From Phototrophicales bacterium (GTDB taxonomy: Bacteria > Chloroflexota > Anaerolineae > Aggregatilineales > Phototrophicaceae): 12,739 nt of DNA. The DNA lies in NCBI GenBank assembly GCA_002794515.1, contig PGTJ01000049.1, forward strand, positions 1-12,739. Reading direction: 5' to 3'. Shown piece after piece: positions 1 through 7,277 of this stretch. Each line of letters starts with the position of its first letter. Within the stretch, counting starts at the first letter, position 1. The position numbers were made by a program, and so were the translations under genes. The notes under the pieces were generated by a model. That model ran no database searches, was not told the DNA's origin, and worked only from the letters and a program-made list of their open reading frames with translations.

Positions 1-1814
1 GCCTTGAGGCGTTGCTCGTTATCCAGAATGCGCTTGCGTAGGCGCAAACTTTGGGGTGTCACTTCGAGCAATTCGTCCTCTGCCATGAATTCGATATAAT
101 CATCCAAACTCATATCGCGGGGTGGGACGAGACCATCGGTAGTCTCGGATGGTTTGGCGCGGAAGTTGGTCAGATGTTTGGCTTTTGCCACATTCACCGC
201 CAAATCTTCACTGCGAATGTGTTCGCCGATGACCATGCCTTCATAAATATCCACGCCAGGACCGACAAAGAATGTGCCACGTTGTTGCAAGTTCACCAGC
301 GCATAGGCGGTGGTTGTGCCTGCTTGGTCGGCGATGAGGCTACCGAATTGGCGCACAGGTGCTTCGCCTTGCAGGGTATCATAACCATGATGCAAGGTGT
401 GGATTTGTCCCATGCCACTGGTAGCACGCATGAATTGACTATGAAACCCAATTAAAAAGCGCGTTGGCACCAGATATTTGAGGAATGTCGTGCCATGTTC
501 GGTCTGCATATCCAGCATCTGACCACGCCGTGCGCCCATCATCTCGAACACAATGCCCGCGCTATCATCCGCCACTTCGATATGCACCTCTTCGATCGGT
601 TCGAGTGTCTCGCCTGTTTCGGGATCTTCCATGAAGATGACTTCGGGCTTGCTCACCTCGAATTCATAACCTTCACGGCGCATGGTCTCTATCAAGATGC
701 CCAAGTGCAATTCACCGCGCCCGCTCACCACAAATTTTTCGCTGGTCGCGCCGTCTTCGACACGGAGCGCCACATTGGTACGCATCTCGCCATATAAACG
801 TTCACGTAATCGGCGTGATGTCCCCCAGCCTGTCTTGCCTTCCCGTCCGGCAAAGGGCGAGGTATTCACCCCAAAGGTCATCCGCACCGTGGGTGCTTCG
901 ACACGAATGGCGGGCAATGGCTCATTCACCGATGGATCGGCGATGGTATCGGATATACCAACTGTTTCGATTCCCGAAAAGGCGATAATATCGCCCGCTA
1001 CCGCTTCTTCAATCTCTTGTTTGGCGAGGTTCATATAGGTATATAGATATTCGATACGCCCGTTGGTCTTGACACCATCAGGTGTGATGCGGGCGACCGT
1101 CATGCCCTTCCGCATTTTGCCACTATGAATGCGTCCAACACCGATTTGCCCTTTATAATTATCATAATCCAGCGTTGTCACCAACAATTTGGCTGGGGCA
1201 TCGACATCGACCATTGGCGGGGGGACTTCTTTGAGGATGGTATCGAACAGAGGGGTTAAATCTTCTGACAATTTATCGGCGCTATAACCCGCCCGTCCCG
1301 TTAACCCGATGGCATACACCACGGGGAAATCGGCTTGTTCATCAGTCGCGCCGAGTTCGATGAATAAATCAAATGTCTCGTTGAGCGCATCTTCAATACG
1401 CGCATGTTGGCGATCGACTTTGTTGATGACGACAATCACCCGCAAGCCTAATCCCAACGCTTTGCGGAGGACGAAGCGCGTCTGGGGCATGGGTCCCTCG
1501 ACCGCATCAATCAATAACAACGCGCCATCGACCATGTTCAACACACGCTCGACTTCGCCACCGAAATCGGCGTGACCTGGAGTATCGACAATATTAATCT
1601 TCACCCCGTTATAGGTGATAGCGGTATTCTTTGCCAATATGGTGATGCCCCGTTCGCGTTCTAGGGCATTTGAATCTAAAATCCGTTCTTCGGTCACTTC
1701 GTTTTCACGAAAAACCTTGCTTTGCTTGAGCATGCCATCGACCAATGTCGTCTTGCCATGGTCAACGTGCGCGATAATAGCGATGTTGCGTAAATCTTGA
1801 CGTGCAATATTCAC
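1..1814 (-). CDS. typA: Translational GTPase TypA/BipA, C-terminal end cut by the window edge
   Basis: TypA/BipA is a translation-factor GTPase related to EF-G and LepA. It binds the ribosome and acts in ribosome assembly and stress adaptation, in the cytoplasm. Reading the minus strand from 1814 gives 604 residues without a stop; the family is usually about 605-615 residues, so only a few C-terminal residues are missing. The G domain is intact: AHVDHGKT at residues 15-22, RGIT at 55-58, DTPGH at 77-81 and NKVD at 131-134, followed by the elongation-factor-like and TypA C-terminal regions. The start is GTG (1812-1814), chosen because the reading frame begins MNIARQDLRNIAIIAHVDHG as in the family, and GAGGA lies 8 nt upstream as a ribosome binding site. 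An 86-nt gap separates it from the upstream gene on the same strand. Identification is very secure. Confidence 0.96.
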   Translation of the reverse strand, partial: MNIARQDLRNIAIIAHVDHGKTTLVDGMLKQSKVFRENEVTEERILDSNALERERGITILAKNTAITYNGVKINIVDTPGHADFGGEVERVLNMVDGALLLIDAVEGPMPQTRFVLRKALGLGLRVIVVINKVDRQHARIEDALNETFDLFIELGATDEQADFPVVYAIGLTGRAGYSADKLSEDLTPLFDTILKEVPPPMVDVDAPAKLLVTTLDYDNYKGQIGVGRIHSGKMRKGMTVARITPDGVKTNGRIEYLYTYMNLAKQEIEEAVAGDIIAFSGIETVGISDTIADPSVNEPLPAIRVEAPTVRMTFGVNTSPFAGREGKTGWGTSRRLRERLYGEMRTNVALRVEDGATSEKFVVSGRGELHLGILIETMRREGYEFEVSKPEVIFMEDPETGETLEPIEEVHIEVADDSAGIVFEMMGARRGQMLDMQTEHGTTFLKYLVPTRFLIGFHSQFMRATSGMGQIHTLHHGYDTLQGEAPVRQFGSLIADQAGTTTAYALVNLQQRGTFFVGPGVDIYEGMVIGEHIRSEDLAVNVAKAKHLTNFRAKPSETTDGLVPPRDMSLDDYIEFMAEDELLEVTPQSLRLRKRILDNEQRLK

Positions 1815-1849
1815 AGATATATTCCTCAACTAATCAAATGAGACACATC

Positions 1850-1858
1850 ATTTTAGCA
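1850..1858 (-). promoter_or_regulatory. Candidate extended -10 promoter for typA
   Basis: On the minus strand this reads TGCTAAAAT, an extended -10 element (TGN plus TAAAAT). It lies about 36 nt upstream of the GTG start in the gap after the preceding gene. No good -35 hexamer sits 16-18 nt further upstream, so activity would rest on the extended -10. This is a visual match only. Confidence 0.3.
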
Positions 1859-1900
1859 GAGCCATGTTAAGGAAATAGGGGGAATTTGCCACAAGATTTA

Positions 1901-2347
1901 TCAGATAGATATAAATTCCCGATATTTCTCACAAAATTCGGCGATGAATTTTTCGGCATCTTCAACCGATTCGACAATCTTTTTACGGTCTTCTTGTGGG
2001 CTAACCTTCATCGTCAAACGCACATATTCGCGCTGAAACGGTGTTTTGACAACCAACGCCACAGGATGATACCGCAATTCAGCCTCACGATTGAGGGTTT
2101 GGCTACCGCGCTGTGTGGTCGATAATGTGAGGCTGTCGAATTGAGTGACATCTCGAAAATCATAAATCGAACCAAGTGCGATATTGACATTGCCATGGGC
2201 GGCGACAATCAGCCGTCCAATCCACGCATAGACATCGCGTGTGACTTGTGCCGTGACCATGCCCCGATATGTAATCCGCAAAATGCGTGCTTTTTCATCA
2301 AAAAATCCATCGATATTACTGGTGTGCAATTCTTCATACTGTCCCAT
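1901..2347 (-). CDS. Conserved-looking hypothetical protein, 148 aa, possibly STAS/SpoIIAA-like fold
   Basis: I do not recognise this family with confidence. The protein is soluble, without a signal peptide or membrane segment. Its predicted order is a strand (ILRITYRG, 22-29), a helix (DVYAWIGRLI, 38-47), a strand ending in YDFRDV (62-67), a helix, a strand (PVALVVKTP, 95-103), and two C-terminal helices rich in charge (120-145). This alternating beta-alpha layout and the central acidic turn resemble small single-domain STAS/SpoIIAA-like regulators, but that is inference from pattern alone. The start ATG (2345-2347) has AAGGT about 7 nt upstream. It is divergent from the aldo/keto reductase and lies upstream of typA on the same strand, with an 86-nt gap that has its own candidate promoter. 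Length and codon pattern support a real gene. Confidence 0.75.
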   Translation of the reverse strand: MGQYEELHTSNIDGFFDEKARILRITYRGMVTAQVTRDVYAWIGRLIVAAHGNVNIALGSIYDFRDVTQFDSLTLSTTQRGSQTLNREAELRYHPVALVVKTPFQREYVRLTMKVSPQEDRKKIVESVEDAEKFIAEFCEKYREFISI

Positions 2348-2383
2348 AGCAAAACCTTTTTATTTAGCCCACAATAATTTTAT

Positions 2384-2389
2384 ATTATA
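2384..2389 (-). promoter_or_regulatory. Candidate -10 box for the 148-aa protein gene
   Basis: The minus strand carries a perfect TATAAT 37 nt upstream of the ATG at 2347, in an AT-rich stretch. The position 17 nt further upstream reads TTACGT, a poor -35. The placement is right for a promoter, but AT-rich intergenic DNA gives such matches by chance. Confidence 0.35.
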
Positions 2390-2528
2390 ACGAAATCATC
2401 TATTCCACGTAACACAAACGGGTATAAATTTGTTTGATATTGGTATGAAAACGGATGGTGTGTTGATCCATCACTCGTCCAACTGTCGATAATTCGTATT
2501 CTATCATATCAATAAAAAAGATGGCTTA

Positions 2529-2556
2529 TTGACCATTTTCAAAAGGGATATAAAAT
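2529..2556 (+). promoter_or_regulatory. Predicted sigma70-type promoter for the aldo/keto reductase
   Basis: TTGACC (2529-2534) and TAAAAT (2551-2556) are separated by 16 nt, a good match to TTGACA-N17-TATAAT. Transcription would start near 2563, giving a leader of roughly 50 nt before the ATG at 2611. If so, the TTG at 2578 is in the leader and the ATG is the likely start. Confidence 0.5.
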
Positions 2557-2610
2557 AGGTGAAAGATATGACTTTTCTTGACCCCTTATGAAACGAAAGG
2601 ACTTCATCAC

Positions 2611-3621
2611 ATGAAATATAATAAATTGGGGAATAGTGGTTTATTGGTGTCTGAATTGGCACTCGGCACGATGCTATTCGGTGGAACAGAAAGTCGAGAT
2701 ACCCCCGAAGCTGATGCCATTCGGATGATTCATCAATATATCGATTACGGCGGGAATCATATCGATACCGCCAATGTGTATACAGGTGGACGGAGTGAAG
2801 AGATCATCGGCAACGCAATTAAAGGCAAGCGCGATGGTCTAGTCATCGCCACCAAAGTGCGCTTCTCAACAGGAAAAGGACGAAACGAAGAGGGGTTATC
2901 GCGGTATCACATCATGAAAGCGGTTGAGCATAGCCTGAAAAAATTGCAAATCGAGACCATCGATTTATATTATATGCACGCATGGGATGCGCTCACCCCC
3001 ATCGAAGAAAGTCTACGCGCCTTTGATGATTTGGTCACGGCGGGCAAAGTGCGTTATATCGGCGTATCCAATTTTAAGGCATGGCAGGTGATGAAGGCGC
3101 TGGGCATCAGCGAGGCGCATGGTTGGGCGAAATTCGTGGCGGGGCAGTATCAATATAGTTTGGTCGTGCGGGGCATTGAATACGAATTTTCTGATTTATG
3201 TGAGCGCGAGGGCATCGGCATTGTGCCTTGGGGGGCGCTGGGTGGCGGATTTTTATCGGGCAAATATAAGCGCGGTGAACGTCCACAAACAGGGCGCATT
3301 TCGATCATGCCCGACCACACCGAAGAGGCATGGCATCGGCGTGATACAGAACACAATTGGAATATTATCGATGCGGTGGGGAAAATCGCCGATGAGCGCG
3401 GAATCAGCTATTCACAAGTGGCGTTGGCGTGGGTCAAGGCACAACCGTTGGTATGCAGTATCATCTTGGGCGCACGCACCCTCGACCAATTTGAAGACAA
3501 CATGAAGGTGGTGGATATTCACCTAACCGATGAAGAATTGACATGGCTGAACGAAGCCAGCGCCCTGCCCGATTTATATCCCTATCGGATGATCGAAGCA
3601 TATGGGCGCAAACTAGGTTGA
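2611..3621 (+). CDS. Aldo/keto reductase (AKR superfamily, YajO-like)
   Basis: This 336-residue (beta/alpha)8-barrel oxidoreductase reduces carbonyl groups with NADPH in the cytoplasm; the substrate cannot be told from sequence. The catalytic tetrad is visible: Asp52 and Tyr57 in HIDTANVY, Lys82 in IATKV, and His123 in LYYMHAWD. The cofactor-side motif GVSNF (151-155) and the C-terminal phosphate-binding segment ILGART (285-290) are also present. Length is typical for the bacterial YajO/aryl-alcohol-dehydrogenase-like group. The ATG at 2611 is preferred over an in-frame TTG at 2578 because AAAGGA lies 9 nt upstream of it and MKYNKLGNSGLLVS is the usual family N-terminus. It is the only plus-strand gene, convergent with the SDR gene beyond a 163-nt gap. 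Confidence 0.95.
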   Translation: MKYNKLGNSGLLVSELALGTMLFGGTESRDTPEADAIRMIHQYIDYGGNHIDTANVYTGGRSEEIIGNAIKGKRDGLVIATKVRFSTGKGRNEEGLSRYHIMKAVEHSLKKLQIETIDLYYMHAWDALTPIEESLRAFDDLVTAGKVRYIGVSNFKAWQVMKALGISEAHGWAKFVAGQYQYSLVVRGIEYEFSDLCEREGIGIVPWGALGGGFLSGKYKRGERPQTGRISIMPDHTEEAWHRRDTEHNWNIIDAVGKIADERGISYSQVALAWVKAQPLVCSIILGARTLDQFEDNMKVVDIHLTDEELTWLNEASALPDLYPYRMIEAYGRKLG

Positions 3622-3709
3622 GCGAGCAATCACTATATATATCGATATGATAGTTTAGGCGATTTTCGATTGCATGGCAGACAGATGTGGGTTGCTGATA
3701 GATGATGTG

Positions 3710-3744
3710 GGCTGACACACGAGACAAAAAGCCTCTCGTCAGCC
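3710..3744. terminator. Hairpin between convergent genes, possible bidirectional terminator
   Basis: GGCTGA (3710-3715) pairs with TCAGCC (3739-3744), and CGAGA (3720-3724) pairs with TCTCG (3734-3738), with a 4-nt bulge (CACA) and a 9-nt loop. That is an 11-bp stem in the only gap between two convergent genes. There is no T-run after the stem on either strand, so it is not a textbook intrinsic terminator. Placement is the main support. Confidence 0.3.
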
Positions 3745-3784
3745 ACCCCACTAGCACCAAAGGGCGTATGTTGCCCAGCATATT

Positions 3785-4831
3785 TTAGAAGAATCGCTTA
3801 GCGATTTTGAGAACGCCTTGACTCCACGGGACGCGGTGTGTGACACCCGTTTGTTTTTCAAAATTGGCTAAATTCGCCACATACCAATCGTAATTACGGA
3901 TGAGCGCATCTTTGTTGGAATATTTCGGCTTCCAGCCCAATTTTTGCTCGGCTTTTTCGATAGAGACAAACGAGTCTTTAATCGCCGTCTCGTATACCCA
4001 CGGATAGAGTGGCGATAACTTCAGACGATCTAAAATACGCAGTGTCCACAATGCAGGCGCGACGGGGAATGAACGCACTTTTTTGCCAAACCCTGCGTGG
4101 TCGAGGACGGCTTGAAAATCACCTTTGAATGTGCCAAATTCTTTCGCGCCGACATTAAAAATATCGTTCACATTCTCTTTTGGCAAGGTCGCGCACAGAT
4201 AAATGGCATCACATAAATCTTCCACATCCAAATATTGATACAAATTATCCCCTTTGCCAGGGATGGGGAAGCCTTTGCCATCTTTTGCCCAATCGAATAA
4301 CAGGGCAAATACACCTAGTCTTTCGGGACCGATGAATGATTTGGGGCGAATGATGCTCACCGTCATGCCTTTGGCTTGATATTCCAAACACACCTTTTCT
4401 GCCTCGATTTTGGCAATGCCATACGGACCCACTCCGACCAATTGGTCATGTTCATATAATGGGTGATGATCTGGCACGCCATAAACGGCGGTGGACGAAA
4501 TATGAATGAAGCGTTCCACACCATGTTGATAGGCGCTATCAATCACATTGCGTGTGCCATCAATATCGGTCGAGAAAATATCCTCTTTTTTATACAACGG
4601 GAGCGCCGCAGCGGTATGAATGACAATATCCACACCTTGCATAGCTTTATCCACATCGGCGCGATTGCGAATATCGCCCGTCACTTCGGTGATTTGTGGG
4701 CGTTCTGGATAATCAAACGGGAGCAAATCGAGCGAGACCACCCGATGACCGCGTTGCAACAAATAGCGGGTCATGTTAATCCCCAAAAAGCCTGCGCCCC
4801 CAGTAATGAGATATGTTTTTTGTTCAGACAT
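3785..4831 (-). CDS. NAD-dependent epimerase/dehydratase (extended SDR)
   Basis: This 348-residue extended short-chain dehydrogenase acts on a sugar nucleotide or another NAD(P)-linked substrate; the exact reaction cannot be assigned. The Rossmann motif GGAGFLG (11-17) is followed by an acidic residue (Asp35) at the end of the second strand, which favours NAD. The catalytic set is present: Ser112/Ser113/Thr114 in HISSTAVYG and Tyr137-x3-Lys141 in PYGIAK. IRPKSFIGPERLG (161-173) and YLDVEDLCDAI (200-210) are the usual SDR substrate-side and C-terminal signatures. The ATG at 4831 has only a distant GGAG (14 nt), so initiation may be weak. It follows the SAF-protein gene after 84 nt and may be read through from that cassette or have its own promoter. 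The last codons form a small inverted repeat (AATCGC/GCGATT, 3792-3806) that overlaps coding sequence. Confidence 0.92.
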   Translation of the reverse strand: MSEQKTYLITGGAGFLGINMTRYLLQRGHRVVSLDLLPFDYPERPQITEVTGDIRNRADVDKAMQGVDIVIHTAAALPLYKKEDIFSTDIDGTRNVIDSAYQHGVERFIHISSTAVYGVPDHHPLYEHDQLVGVGPYGIAKIEAEKVCLEYQAKGMTVSIIRPKSFIGPERLGVFALLFDWAKDGKGFPIPGKGDNLYQYLDVEDLCDAIYLCATLPKENVNDIFNVGAKEFGTFKGDFQAVLDHAGFGKKVRSFPVAPALWTLRILDRLKLSPLYPWVYETAIKDSFVSIEKAEQKLGWKPKYSNKDALIRNYDWYVANLANFEKQTGVTHRVPWSQGVLKIAKRFF

Positions 4832-4915
4832 GTGTTATTGACAAACTCCATTGCTAACGGGATAAGAACGGGCTTTATTGTAGGCGTGTTGTGCCAGAAT
4901 CGGTATAGTCGGTTT

Positions 4916-5776
4916 TTAATCGGCTATCCGCACATCGGTAATCGGTTGTTCGCGCAGAATATCGGTGCGGGTGGTCTTGCCAACCACATCCGACAAGTTG
5001 GTCAACGCGCCCAACGGGATGAGATGAAAGGGATATGGACGCAAAGCGACCATATTGGGCAAAATTTGTGTGTCTTGTGGCAAATACATGGTGGCGATGA
5101 CCACATTCACCATGCGAAACGGTTGTTGCGCCTGTGGGATAGGTGGACAATCGGCAAAGGTTAAAAAGCCACTGCCCGCCTCACGAATTGCCAACACCCC
5201 CTCAATAATCGGCTCGTAACAGCCTAAATCGACTCGCGTCACACGATTCACAATTTGGGTGATATCGGTGACGGCGCTGAATGGCATACTCCGCTGTGGC
5301 ACTTGCACCACCCAAATCGCCTGTGGTGGGATAGCAACCCCTTGTGGCAAGGCTTGGGCGATAATCACCAGTTCGGTAAGTGGTTCAGGTGTGGGGATGG
5401 GTGTCGGGGATGGTGTGGATGTCGGGCGCGGGGTGAAGGTTGGGGTAATGCTGGGGATGGGTGTGTAGGTTGGAATAATAAAGCGGGTAGGCAACAAGAC
5501 GCTGATGTCTTCTGTGGGTGGTTGTGGTGTGCTATTGAGGGTGCAACCCATCAGCACCACTAATGACCAACAAAAAACAAGATAAATAAACAGGCGAGAT
5601 ACAGGTTGCCCCACAAGAGGCATAAAGTCGCTCACCCGTCGATTTGGCAAGCCCACTAAAGGGGCTGTTTGTGGCGCATTGTCAGGCGGATGACGCTTAT
5701 TTTCGACACGCGGAATAGGTTTCGGAGCAGGATATGCCGTGTCCTGATAAAAACCCATAGGCGGTTTATCCCACAT
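4916..5776 (-). CDS. Membrane-anchored protein with two SAF domains and a Pro/Thr-rich linker
   Basis: Two SAF (CpaB-like) domains are recognisable, each with an IA...P.G/D..I.P..... opening. Counting from the internal Met52, they lie at about residues 84-138 and 162-222, the second closing GKTTRTDILREQPITD. Before them is a Pro/Thr/Ser-rich linker (51-82) and a hydrophobic segment ending LVVLMGC, a plausible lipobox with Cys27. SAF domains bind carbohydrate-like ligands or form part of pilus CpaB proteins; no pilus gene is nearby, so the role is unknown. The SAF part should lie outside the membrane. The start is uncertain. ATG 5776 follows the upstream stop by 4 nt and has GGA nearby; ATG 5623 has GGGTGA 8 nt upstream and gives a clean 235-residue lipoprotein. 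The longer form (286 aa) is listed because the frame is open and looks coupled. The extra 51 residues include sequence from the dispersed repeat at 5608-5673. Two non-lipobox cysteines (GCYEP, ADCPP) lie between the SAF domains. Confidence 0.8.
   Translation of the reverse strand: MWDKPPMGFYQDTAYPAPKPIPRVENKRHPPDNAPQTAPLVGLPNRRVSDFMPLVGQPVSRLFIYLVFCWSLVVLMGCTLNSTPQPPTEDISVLLPTRFIIPTYTPIPSITPTFTPRPTSTPSPTPIPTPEPLTELVIIAQALPQGVAIPPQAIWVVQVPQRSMPFSAVTDITQIVNRVTRVDLGCYEPIIEGVLAIREAGSGFLTFADCPPIPQAQQPFRMVNVVIATMYLPQDTQILPNMVALRPYPFHLIPLGALTNLSDVVGKTTRTDILREQPITDVRIAD
5608..5673 (-). repeat. Copy A of an imperfect two-hairpin dispersed repeat
   Basis: This 66-nt stretch aligns without gaps to 8433-8498. 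I count 47 of 66 identical positions, with 29 of 34 in the half at 5640-5673. On the minus strand it holds two small stem-loops: AGCCC/GGGCT with a 7-nt loop, and GCCTC/GGGGC (one G-U pair) with loop TTGT. Similarity continues weakly on the 5673 side after a gap. It lies in the first part of the SAF-protein frame or in its leader, depending on the start used. In that frame it reads APLVGLPNR...PLVGQP, with an internal duplication of PLVG. Confidence 0.6.
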
Positions 5777-5780
5777 TGGC

Positions 5781-6611
5781 TTATTTCCGTCTGGATGAAG
5801 ACCCTAACGGGCGCGGGCTTTTGGGCGCGGGGCGTTGCGATGCGCCACGCCTGGCTTTGGACGGGACTTTTTTATCGGTTGTCGGTGTGGCTTTATTCAC
5901 AAATTTGGTATATTGCCCCAACAAATGCCCATGCGCGGGGATGAGAAATGCGCCATAAAATGTCCAGCCAATGCACGGGATGAGCAACATAATGGTGAAG
6001 ACGATGTTATATATCATCACCAACATCGCCCATTGGGCAGACATCCCCCCCACGGCGAAAGCGCTACGGATGAGTTCTTCTGGATGAAAAAATAGGCTTA
6101 ATCCACCACCTTTGGCATATTTACCCGCGCCGACTGCCAAGCACAACCATCCCAATACGGAGAGGATGAACACAAAGGGCAATACACAACATAACATCAA
6201 CAACGATGCCCAACCCGCGAAATTGGTATTGCCCAAAAAGCGCGGGACGAATATCAATGTGACAATCGATAAGATGAGCGGGATATTATAAATAGTGATA
6301 ACCAACAACAACCCCGCCCCGCGTGCGATTAATTCATCCCACGCCTCCCAATAGGGGAGCGCAATCGGCTCATCATCTGCCACACGACGCACAATCCCCA
6401 ATAAATATCCCAATACAATACATAAGGGGAATAAGCCTAAAATCACCAAGACCGATACCAAGATGATGGCAAAGATGGGTGTGGTGTTGCTGAATACGAT
6501 TGCCAAAGCAAAAAATGCGGTCATGGCTAAGGTGAGCAAAGCGAGTACCACAAATTTTTGACCCCATTCTTTATCTTTGAACGGGAACTGAAAGGGTAAA
6601 AGTGCATCCAT
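5781..6611 (-). CDS. DUF4013 polytopic membrane protein
   Basis: This 276-residue integral membrane protein has about five hydrophobic segments (roughly 19-41, 46-70, 97-122, 135-162 and 193-215, with a short one near 217-226). The segment GYLLGIVRRVADDEPIALP (68-86), followed by WEAWDELIARG, is the hallmark of the DUF4013 family, whose molecular function is unknown. The last 35 residues are basic and Pro/Ser-rich and should be a cytoplasmic tail able to bind nucleic acid, lipid head groups or a partner; that is inference. The ATG (6609-6611) has AGAGGGA 7 nt upstream. It begins 4 nt after the thioredoxin gene and ends 4 nt before the SAF-protein ATG, so the three genes should be one transcript and translationally coupled. 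Confidence 0.88.
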   Translation of the reverse strand: MDALLPFQFPFKDKEWGQKFVVLALLTLAMTAFFALAIVFSNTTPIFAIILVSVLVILGLFPLCIVLGYLLGIVRRVADDEPIALPYWEAWDELIARGAGLLLVITIYNIPLILSIVTLIFVPRFLGNTNFAGWASLLMLCCVLPFVFILSVLGWLCLAVGAGKYAKGGGLSLFFHPEELIRSAFAVGGMSAQWAMLVMIYNIVFTIMLLIPCIGWTFYGAFLIPAHGHLLGQYTKFVNKATPTTDKKVPSKARRGASQRPAPKSPRPLGSSSRRK

Positions 6612-6615
6612 CAGA

Positions 6616-7263
6616 TTATCCCTCTAACTGTTCTGCCCATAGGCGCATCTGTGCAAGGTCGAGTTCACCAACTTTGAAGAATCGTACCATACCTTGCGGA
6701 TCTATCACATAGGTTGTCGGGAAAAAGTTATACGGATACAAATCGGTCATCAGAAAATCGGGATCGAGCAACACAATCAATCGGCTCACACCCAAACGGT
6801 CTAAAAAGGGGCGTATATCGGCTTCAGTCTGTGCCAATTGATTCACCGCCAAGACTACCGCGCCATCATCCCCTTGTTCGCGCATGAATTGGTCGAAGGC
6901 GGGCATCTCGCGTACACACGGTTCACAGGCAGTGTGCCACATATTCAAAAAGACCACCCGCCCGCTAAAATCGGATAGGCGGACGGTGTTGCCATCTAAA
7001 TCTTGTAGGGCGAAATCTTGCGCCCGCCAATCATTCAATGGACGCGGTGGGGATGGTGTGGTGGGAATAGGACGCACTGTATCTTGGGCGGGTTGACGCG
7101 GTTCGGTGAAGATGAGCATCAGCGCCACCATCACCCCCACGATGCCCGTGATGCCAAAAATCACCAATAATGGCGAGACAGTTTTGGGTTCGTCATTGGT
7201 GTTGGGGTCACGGTTGGTCATCTCGGTATCTTCTTGTTGTGGATGCTCCTGTTGTATATTCAT
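6616..7263 (-). CDS. Membrane-anchored TlpA/ResA-like thioredoxin
   Basis: This is a 215-residue thiol-disulfide oxidoreductase anchored by one N-terminal membrane segment (31-52), with its redox domain outside the cell membrane. The active site is WHTACEPC, with Cys113 and Cys116, and the cis-proline is Pro182 in FFPTTYVID. FALQDLDGNTVRLSDFSGRVVFLNMW (84-109) is the standard AhpC/TSA-TlpA opening. A Pro/Thr-rich spacer (60-76) links anchor and domain. TlpA/ResA proteins typically reduce disulfides in cytochrome c apoproteins or other exported proteins. No cytochrome maturation gene is seen here. The second of two adjacent ATGs (7261-7263) is chosen because GGAGG lies 5 nt upstream; an in-frame ATG at 7290 would overlap the preceding gene. 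It is the second gene of the 4916-8417 cassette. Confidence 0.92.
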   Translation of the reverse strand: MNIQQEHPQQEDTEMTNRDPNTNDEPKTVSPLLVIFGITGIVGVMVALMLIFTEPRQPAQDTVRPIPTTPSPPRPLNDWRAQDFALQDLDGNTVRLSDFSGRVVFLNMWHTACEPCVREMPAFDQFMREQGDDGAVVLAVNQLAQTEADIRPFLDRLGVSRLIVLLDPDFLMTDLYPYNFFPTTYVIDPQGMVRFFKVGELDLAQMRLWAEQLEG

Positions 7264-7277
7264 CATGTCCTCCAGAT

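Larger units (their letters stand above)
2348..2610. other. Divergent intergenic region (263 nt)
   Basis: This AT-rich stretch separates two divergently transcribed genes. It holds a candidate promoter for each direction and a weak 5-bp inverted repeat (GATGG at 2454-2458, CCATC at 2468-2472). I see no coding potential, tRNA or convincing structured RNA. The first 33 nt of the longest plus-strand open frame (from a TTG at 2578) lie here but are better read as leader. Confidence 0.6.

Noticed and set aside
51..797. Plus-strand open frames opposite typA
   Set aside because: typA reads cleanly through the region on the minus strand with all G motifs, so these are shadows.
2454..2472. GATGG/CCATC stem in the divergent intergenic region
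   Set aside because: Five base pairs with a 9-nt loop are expected by chance; no regulator or structured RNA pattern around it.
3633..3653. AT-rich palindrome centred on ATATCGATAT after the aldo/keto reductase
   Set aside because: Short, AT-only and without a loop; it would be a weak stem and such sequences are common in AT-rich spacers.
3461..3781. 106-codon minus-strand open frame over the end of the aldo/keto reductase and the convergent gap
   Set aside because: Half is antisense to the reductase; no family and no ribosome binding site. Its first residues only echo the possible degenerate repeat.
3792..3806. AATCGC-TTA-GCGATT inverted repeat near the SDR stop as a terminator
   Set aside because: Lies in the last codons of the gene, only 6 bp, and is not followed by a T-run.
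4463..5164. 233-codon plus-strand open frame across the SDR start and the SAF-protein end
   Set aside because: It is antisense to two well-supported genes, has no recognisable domain and no promoter or ribosome binding site; His/Ile-rich composition fits a shadow frame.
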